DNA of 10,356 nucleotides from Caryophanales bacterium UBA4869 (lineage in GTDB: Bacteria; Bacillota_I; Bacilli_A; RFN20; CAG-288), in contig DHDT01000022.1 in the NCBI GenBank assembly GCA_002399505.1, positions 997 to 11,352 of the forward strand. Direction: 5' to 3'. The notes under the pieces are model-generated. The model saw only the letters and a program-made list of their open reading frames with translations. It did not search any database and was not told the origin of the DNA. Position numbers and translations under genes: made by a program. Below, piece by piece: positions 5,499 to 10,356 of this stretch. How positions within the stretch are numbered: position 1 is the stretch's first letter; the number at the start of each line of letters is the position of its first letter.

Positions 5499-7220
5499 AT
5501 GAATAAGATTAAGAAAATTCAGAAACAGTTAAGCAAAAGATTTCCGGGAATTCTCGCAGTCGAAAAAGAAGACTGCATAGAATTATTAGGTGAAGTCGAT
5601 AAATATGAGACTATTGTCTCGGCCGGTCAGTATGTGGCATCGACTCATCTGTTTTCCCATGTCATCAACGATGTGAGGCTTATCGGTTATGTTCCTGCAA
5701 AAGTCAGGACTCCCTCTATTGAGGACCAGGCTCTCGAAGGAAAAAAGGTCGATGTCCTTGTTATCGGCGGAGGTGTCATCGGAGCCTCTATCTTACGTGA
5801 ACTGTCCAAATATCAGCTCAGCGCTCTTCTAGTCGACAAAGAAGAAGATTTGGCTATGCAGGCTTCCTCCAGAAACGACGGCTGTGTTCATGTAGGCTTA
5901 GATCTCAAGAAAGATTCTTCTAAGCTTTACTATCTTAAAAGATCCAGAAAGATCTATCCCGAACTATGCAGAGAATTAGATATTGATTATCGTGAAGACG
6001 GACAGACAGTCGGTTTCAAGTCACTGTGGATGAAACCTTTTGTCTCAGTCTATATGAAGCATAAAGCCCGAGTTAACAGAATAGAAGGAGTCAAAGTCCT
6101 AAGCAGAAAGAACCTTCTGAAGATCGAACCCAATCTATCAAAGGATATCAAGTTCGGTGTCAATTTGAGAACGGCCGGCTGTGTCTGCCCTTATAACCTT
6201 ACTATCGCCTTAGCTGAATCGGCTGTCATCAACAAAGCCGAAGTCAGCCTAAACACCATAGTCAAAGACATGAAAGTCGAAGAGAACAAGATCGTCTCTG
6301 TTTTGACAAACCGAGGAAGAATCTATCCCCGGGTCGTCATAAATGCCGCCGGTGTCTTCTCCGATGATATCGCTTCGATGGCCAATGACAGATTCTTCTC
6401 GATTCATCCTCGAAAGGGAACTGACACAATCATGGACAAGTCGATGACTCCTTATCTTTCAAAGACGGGTGTCACTATCGTCTCCTCTATCAATGAACAA
6501 TTGCATTCTCATTCCAAAGGTGGCGGAATCATACCTACTATCGACAGAAACATCTTAGTCGGTCCTGATGCTGTGGAACAGATTGAGAAAGAAGACTTCT
6601 CTACTAGCCGTGACTCTATTGACAAAGTATTCAACAAACATGCTGAGACTATCAAAGCTCTGTCAGAAAGAGACATCATCACTTATTTTTCCGGTATCAG
6701 AGCCTGTACCTATGAAGAAGATTTCATCGTCTCAAAGGGTAAATGGACAACTAACATCATTCACGCTGCCGGCATCCAGTCACCCGGTCTTACAGCCGCT
6801 CCGGCAATCGGTCAGGATATCGCTTTGTGGGCCAGTGAAGAATTAGGAAATGTACCTTTGAAGAAAGACTTCAATCCGATAAGAAAAGGAGTGGTTCCCA
6901 CTCGTTTCCTCTCCGATGAGGAGAGAAATGAAATGATCCATAAGAATCCTCTTTATGGACATATCGTCTGTCGCTGCGAAGAGATATCAGAAGGCGAGAT
7001 AGTCGATTCCATTCATTCCGTCATTCCTCCGACGACAATCGATGGCATCAAGAGAAGAGTGAGAGCCGGAATGGGAAGATGCCAAGGTGGTTTCTGTCAG
7101 CCTATAGTTCTCTCAATCTTAGCCAGAGAAGAAAAGAAAGATCTCTTAGATATCACGAAGAAAGGAGAAGGCAAAGTCCTTTTCTGTGATACCAAGACTA
7201 AAGGAGAACAACATGAATAA
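5499..7220 (+). CDS. GlpA-like FAD-dependent oxidoreductase with C-terminal BFD-type [2Fe-2S] domain
   Basis: A 573-residue flavoprotein of the glycerol-3-phosphate / 2-hydroxyacid dehydrogenase (DAO) superfamily. After an unusual N-terminal segment (1-80; a BON-like fold is possible) comes the dinucleotide-binding GGGVIG (90-95) with SSRNDGCVHVG (123-133) and PRKGTDTI downstream, then IHAAGIQSPGL (421-431), the usual second FAD contact. The C-terminus holds a BFD-like domain with CRC (Cys491, Cys493) and CQGGFC (Cys528, Cys533), giving four ligands for a [2Fe-2S] cluster. ATG 5499 is chosen over a TTG two codons upstream; AAAAAGG lies ten bases before. Its 3' end overlaps the next gene by eight bases. 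In GlpA-type enzymes this subunit oxidises sn-glycerol-3-phosphate to dihydroxyacetone phosphate; 2-hydroxyacids are an alternative substrate class. Confidence 0.87.
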   Translation: MNKIKKIQKQLSKRFPGILAVEKEDCIELLGEVDKYETIVSAGQYVASTHLFSHVINDVRLIGYVPAKVRTPSIEDQALEGKKVDVLVIGGGVIGASILRELSKYQLSALLVDKEEDLAMQASSRNDGCVHVGLDLKKDSSKLYYLKRSRKIYPELCRELDIDYREDGQTVGFKSLWMKPFVSVYMKHKARVNRIEGVKVLSRKNLLKIEPNLSKDIKFGVNLRTAGCVCPYNLTIALAESAVINKAEVSLNTIVKDMKVEENKIVSVLTNRGRIYPRVVINAAGVFSDDIASMANDRFFSIHPRKGTDTIMDKSMTPYLSKTGVTIVSSINEQLHSHSKGGGIIPTIDRNILVGPDAVEQIEKEDFSTSRDSIDKVFNKHAETIKALSERDIITYFSGIRACTYEEDFIVSKGKWTTNIIHAAGIQSPGLTAAPAIGQDIALWASEELGNVPLKKDFNPIRKGVVPTRFLSDEERNEMIHKNPLYGHIVCRCEEISEGEIVDSIHSVIPPTTIDGIKRRVRAGMGRCQGGFCQPIVLSILAREEKKDLLDITKKGEGKVLFCDTKTKGEQHE

Positions 7221-8448
7221 TTACGATATTGTTGTTATCGGCGGCGGACCTGGCGGATTAGCGGCCAGCTTCAAAGCAGACAATCAGGGGAAGAAGGTTC
7301 TCCTTATCGAAAGAGAAGGAAAATTAGGCGGTATTCTCAAGCAGTGCATTCACGATGGCTTCGGTGTCACCAGATTCAAGGAGAAACTGGCCGGACCTGA
7401 ATATGCCGACAAAGAAATTCAGAAACTGAAGAAGACCAATGTTACTGTCTCCCTTCTGACTTTTGTCACCAGAATCGAAAAGAACGGAGAGGGTTTCACT
7501 ATCACCTTTGTCAATGAGAAAGGCGTCAGCTCTGTTTTTGCAAAGAAACTGATTCTGGCAACAGGATGCCGAGAGAGAACCTCTAAACAGGTTATGATTC
7601 AGGGCACTAATCCAACTGGTGTCATGACAGCCGGTCAGGCCCAGTACTATATCAACATCTTAGGCAAGATGCCTTTAAAGAAATGCGTGATCTTAGGTTC
7701 GGGAGATATCGGACTTATCATGGCCAGACGAATCACTCTGGAAGGGGGAACAGTCGAAGGAGTCTATGAAGTAAAGCCGACACCTAGCGGATTATCGCGA
7801 AACATCGCTCAGTGTCTGACTGATTTCAATATTCCTCTTTATCTGTCTCACACAGTCACCAGAGTCTTCGGTGTGGACCGATTAGAAGGAGTCGAGATCA
7901 TGGAAGTTGACAAGAACATGAACCCGATACCGAAGACTGAAAGAAGAATAGACTGTGATTCTCTTATTCTCTCGGTCGGACTTATTCCTGAAAATGAACT
8001 GGCTAAATCCATCCAGGTTCCCTTATCAAGATTTACTAAGGGGCCTTCAGTCGATCAGGATTTTGAAACTATGGTTGATGGCATCTACACCTGCGGAAAT
8101 GCCATGCACGTCAATGACTTAGCCGACTTTGTCTCAGAATCAGGTGAGATAGCCGGAGAATGTGCAGCCAAAGACGACAGTCGGAAAAGAGATCTGAAAC
8201 GAGTCAAGTTCGATGCCCACTTCGGATATGTCGTACCCGACAATATCGACTTCTCTAAATCTTATGACAAAGTCATCTTCTATTTCAGAAGCCGCGACAA
8301 TTATGAGAACAAGGTACTTCATATAAGACAAAACGGCAAAGATATATTCAAACGTCAGTATTTGCACCTCAAACCGCCGGAAATGGAGAGAATTCCCTTA
8401 TCTCTGAAGGAAAAAGGAGAAATAAGCTTCTCCCTGGAGTATGAATAG
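7213..8448 (+). CDS. GlpB-like NAD(P)/FAD-dependent oxidoreductase (Pyr_redox_2)
   Basis: A 411-residue pyridine-nucleotide flavoprotein paired with the preceding GlpA-like protein. FAD site: VVIGGGPGGLAA (7-18). Family-typical GGILKQCIHDGFG lies at 39-51, ATGCRER at 116-122, a second dinucleotide site VILGSGDIGL at 159-168, and the C-terminal FAD contact CGNAMHVNDL at 294-303. There is no CxxC redox disulfide, so it is not a thioredoxin- or lipoamide-type reductase. I choose ATG 7213 over an in-frame ATG at 7186 because AAAGGAG sits six bases before 7213 and homologous proteins begin close to the GxGxxG motif. The eight-base overlap with the upstream gene implies translational coupling. It probably passes electrons between the GlpA-like subunit, through the Fe-S centre, and NAD(P)H. 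Confidence 0.88.
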   Translation: MNNYDIVVIGGGPGGLAASFKADNQGKKVLLIEREGKLGGILKQCIHDGFGVTRFKEKLAGPEYADKEIQKLKKTNVTVSLLTFVTRIEKNGEGFTITFVNEKGVSSVFAKKLILATGCRERTSKQVMIQGTNPTGVMTAGQAQYYINILGKMPLKKCVILGSGDIGLIMARRITLEGGTVEGVYEVKPTPSGLSRNIAQCLTDFNIPLYLSHTVTRVFGVDRLEGVEIMEVDKNMNPIPKTERRIDCDSLILSVGLIPENELAKSIQVPLSRFTKGPSVDQDFETMVDGIYTCGNAMHVNDLADFVSESGEIAGECAAKDDSRKRDLKRVKFDAHFGYVVPDNIDFSKSYDKVIFYFRSRDNYENKVLHIRQNGKDIFKRQYLHLKPPEMERIPLSLKEKGEISFSLEYE

Positions 8449-8449
8449 A

Positions 8450-8803
8450 ATGAAAGAATATACATGCATAGTCTGTCCTAACGGCTGTTCTTTGAAATAC
8501 GATGAGAAGACAAATACCGTGACTGGCAACCGCTGTCCTCGGGGAGCCCAATACGCCGAGACTGAATTCAAATGTCCCATGAGAACTATCTGTTCCACAG
8601 TCAGGACTACCTTGAATGAGTATCCGGTGATCAGTGTCAAGACTAACGGAGAAATCAAAAAAGAGCTTATCTTCCAAGTGATGAAGGAAATCAACAAGGC
8701 CGTTGTCACTTCCTACTTGCCTGTCGATTCAGTCGTTATCAAAAATGTCTTGAATACCGGAGTCGATATCATAACTACGACTCCCATGATAAAAGGAGCA
8801 TAA
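8450..8803 (+). CDS. Small Cys-rich DUF1667 protein, partner of the GlpA/GlpB-like pair
   Basis: A 117-residue protein with an N-terminal cysteine cluster: CIVCPNGC (Cys6, Cys9, Cys13), CPRG (Cys29-Gly32), then CPMRTICSTV (Cys42, Cys48). The spacing suggests an Fe-S or zinc site. The DUF1667 family regularly sits beside GlpA/GlpB-like flavoproteins, and its role there has not, to my knowledge, been proved; electron transfer or assembly is the natural guess. ATG 8450 is preferred because GGAG at 8436-8439 is ten bases away. The in-frame ATG at 8441 would have that motif one base upstream, which is too close. The gene begins one base after the TAG of the upstream gene, so coupling is expected. 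Beyond about residue 55 the sequence has no motif I recognise. Confidence 0.85.
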   Translation: MKEYTCIVCPNGCSLKYDEKTNTVTGNRCPRGAQYAETEFKCPMRTICSTVRTTLNEYPVISVKTNGEIKKELIFQVMKEINKAVVTSYLPVDSVVIKNVLNTGVDIITTTPMIKGA

Positions 8804-8809
8804 AGCATC

Positions 8810-10356
8810 ATGTCAAAACCGTATAAGGATTTCGAGCCTCAGTGGTATCTGGATAAAGTACCGGAACATTCCTATCGTTCTATTTTCAAATGGGGAAAAC
8901 CTGATTTAGTCAAATATCCTAAAGAGACTCTCTACAAGATGATCAAGAATATCTTCCATATGACTGATGCTGATTTCAAAGGCTATACCGCCGACTTGGG
9001 ATTGGATGATGTCAAGTTTGATGTTCCTTCCAAAGTCTGCAAAAAGGAAGACATCGAGTTCTTCAAGAGCGTAGTCGGAAAAGACTTCGTCAGAGATGAC
9101 GACTATTCAAGACTTTCAGTCGCCTACGGAAAGACGATGTACGATCTTCTCCGTTTGAGACAGAAGAAGATCGAGAACATACCTGACTGTGTCATCTATC
9201 CTGATGACAAGAATCAGATCGAGAAGATCGTCAATTACTGTGTTGCCCATAAGATCCCTGTCTATGTCTATGGCGGCGGAAGCTCGGTCACCCGCGGTGT
9301 CGAATGCATGAAAGGCGGAATCTCTCTGGATATGAGACTTCGCTTCAATAAGGTAATCAGTTTCAACGAGACCGATCAGACCATCACCGTTCAGACTGGC
9401 ATGAGCGGGCCGACTTTGGAAAAGACTTTGAATGAGGCGGTCAAGAATTTCAAAGCCAAGAGAGCCTATACCTGCGGTCATTTCCCTCAGTCTTTCGAGT
9501 ATTCTTCTGTCGGTGGCTGGGTTGTGACAAGAGGTGCCGGTCAGAATTCCACTTATTACGGAAAGATCGAAGATATCGTTCTTTCTCAGGAATATGTGAC
9601 ACCGGTCGGAAAAATCATCACTTCTCATTATCCCCGTGAAGCCACCGGGCCCAGTCTCAATCAGATCATGATGGGTTCAGAGGGAACTTTCGGTGTTCTC
9701 ACTGAAGTCACCTTACGTGTTTTCCGCTATATGCCTGAGAACAGGAAATATTATTCCTATATGTTCAAGGATTGGGAGACGGCCCGTGATGCTGCCAGAG
9801 AGATGATGCAGTGCGAAGGCGGTTTCTCCTCAGTCTTCAGACTTTCAGATCCGGAAGAGACTTCAGTCATGATGAAACTCTATGGTGTTGATGAGACTCC
9901 CTTAGTGAAGCTTTTCAAGATCAGAGGAATGAAAGACAATGAAAAGTGTCTCTTCTTAGGATTCTCTGACGGCGAAAAAGGCTATTCGAAGAATGTTGCC
10001 AAAAATATAAAAAGAATAGCCAGAGAACATCACGGCATGTCATTGACAGGTTTTGTCACCAAAGCCTGGGAGAAGGGAAGATTCACTGATCCGTATCTGA
10101 GAGATTCCATGCAGGATTTCGGTATTATGACCGATACTCTGGAATGTACCGTCAACTGGTCCAATATGGCCGAGGTTCACAAATCAGTCCGTGCCTTCTG
10201 CAAATCAAGACCGGATACTATCTGTATGACTCATATGTCTCACGCCTATCCTCAGGGTGCCAATCTCTATTTCATTTTCATCGCCAAGATGAATGACTTA
10301 GACGAATATAAGAAATACCAAGACGGTATTCTTGACGCCATTCAGAAATCCGGTGC
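8810..10356 (+). CDS. Alkyldihydroxyacetone-phosphate synthase-like FAD enzyme (VAO family), 3' end missing
   Basis: The visible 515 residues run through the right edge in frame. The protein aligns by eye with eukaryotic alkylglycerone-phosphate synthase (AGPS) along its visible length, not just in the FAD domain. The pre-FAD segment YGKTMYDLLRLRQ (106-118) is followed by PDCVIYP (125-131), the FAD loop GGGSSVTRG (155-163), GHFPQSFEYSSVGGW (223-237), YGKIEDIV (250-257) and MGSEGTFGVLTEVTL (288-302). FRLSD (343-347) matches the stretch holding AGPS Arg419 (here Arg344), and GANLYFIF (483-490) matches the stretch with AGPS Tyr578 (here Tyr487). The catalytic His cluster would fall just beyond the window. 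AAAGGAG lies 11 bases before the ATG; the gap to DUF1667 is six bases. AGPS exchanges the acyl group of acyl-DHAP for a fatty alcohol, making the ether bond. A related FAD oxidase, such as a D-2-hydroxyacid dehydrogenase, is the main alternative. Confidence 0.85.
   Translation, partial: MSKPYKDFEPQWYLDKVPEHSYRSIFKWGKPDLVKYPKETLYKMIKNIFHMTDADFKGYTADLGLDDVKFDVPSKVCKKEDIEFFKSVVGKDFVRDDDYSRLSVAYGKTMYDLLRLRQKKIENIPDCVIYPDDKNQIEKIVNYCVAHKIPVYVYGGGSSVTRGVECMKGGISLDMRLRFNKVISFNETDQTITVQTGMSGPTLEKTLNEAVKNFKAKRAYTCGHFPQSFEYSSVGGWVVTRGAGQNSTYYGKIEDIVLSQEYVTPVGKIITSHYPREATGPSLNQIMMGSEGTFGVLTEVTLRVFRYMPENRKYYSYMFKDWETARDAAREMMQCEGGFSSVFRLSDPEETSVMMKLYGVDETPLVKLFKIRGMKDNEKCLFLGFSDGEKGYSKNVAKNIKRIAREHHGMSLTGFVTKAWEKGRFTDPYLRDSMQDFGIMTDTLECTVNWSNMAEVHKSVRAFCKSRPDTICMTHMSHAYPQGANLYFIFIAKMNDLDEYKKYQDGILDAIQKSG

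Noticed and set aside
8369..9628. Minus-strand frames opposite the GlpB-like, DUF1667 and AGPS-like genes
   Set aside because: They overlap family-assigned plus-strand genes and have no domain or start signal of their own.

Overview
The window looks like a moderately AT-rich Gram-positive (Firmicutes-type) anaerobe. The lineage guess comes from strong AAGGAG-type ribosome binding sites, a lipobox lipoprotein, a GlpA/GlpB/DUF1667 flavoprotein module typical of anaerobes, and tightly packed operons. TGA is used as a stop and Trp is TGG, so the code is standard rather than mycoplasmal. An Erysipelotrichia-like or related gut lineage is my guess only; no rRNA or other marker is present.

Left block, minus strand (1-2280): a surface lipoprotein of the 5'-nucleotidase/cyclic-nucleotide phosphodiesterase family (616-2280) is followed by a tyrosine-phosphatase-like protein (starts at 590, runs off the left edge). 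They probably share a transcript. A 402-base gap (2281-2682) holds no gene but is dense in inverted repeats. These include a crossed A-B-A'-B' pair just upstream of the nucleotidase gene, a hairpin with a CU-rich loop, and a terminator-like dyad.

Middle block, minus strand (2683-4423): the two subunits of a split aconitase X (AcnX), large subunit first and small subunit second, separated by one base. The three-cysteine Fe-S signature is visible, but the substrate is not known from context. A perfect TATAAT lies just upstream, and a 13-bp perfect inverted repeat lies a little further out.

Right block, plus strand (4863-10356): a promoter and a palindrome at the predicted transcription start precede a TetR-family regulator (4933-5496). 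It is followed with very short gaps or overlaps by a GlpA-like FAD oxidoreductase with a C-terminal BFD-type [2Fe-2S] domain, a GlpB-like pyridine-nucleotide flavoprotein, a small Cys-rich DUF1667 protein, and a long FAD enzyme that matches alkyldihydroxyacetone-phosphate synthase (AGPS) along its visible length. The layout suggests one autoregulated operon. If the flavoprotein pair oxidises glycerol-3-phosphate, it would supply dihydroxyacetone phosphate, the backbone of the acyl-DHAP used by AGPS. This makes a bacterial ether-lipid or glycerol-phosphate module the most interesting hypothesis. The AGPS-like gene is cut by the right edge just before the place where the family's catalytic histidine cluster would fall.

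No tRNA, rRNA, CRISPR array, transposase or integrase was seen.
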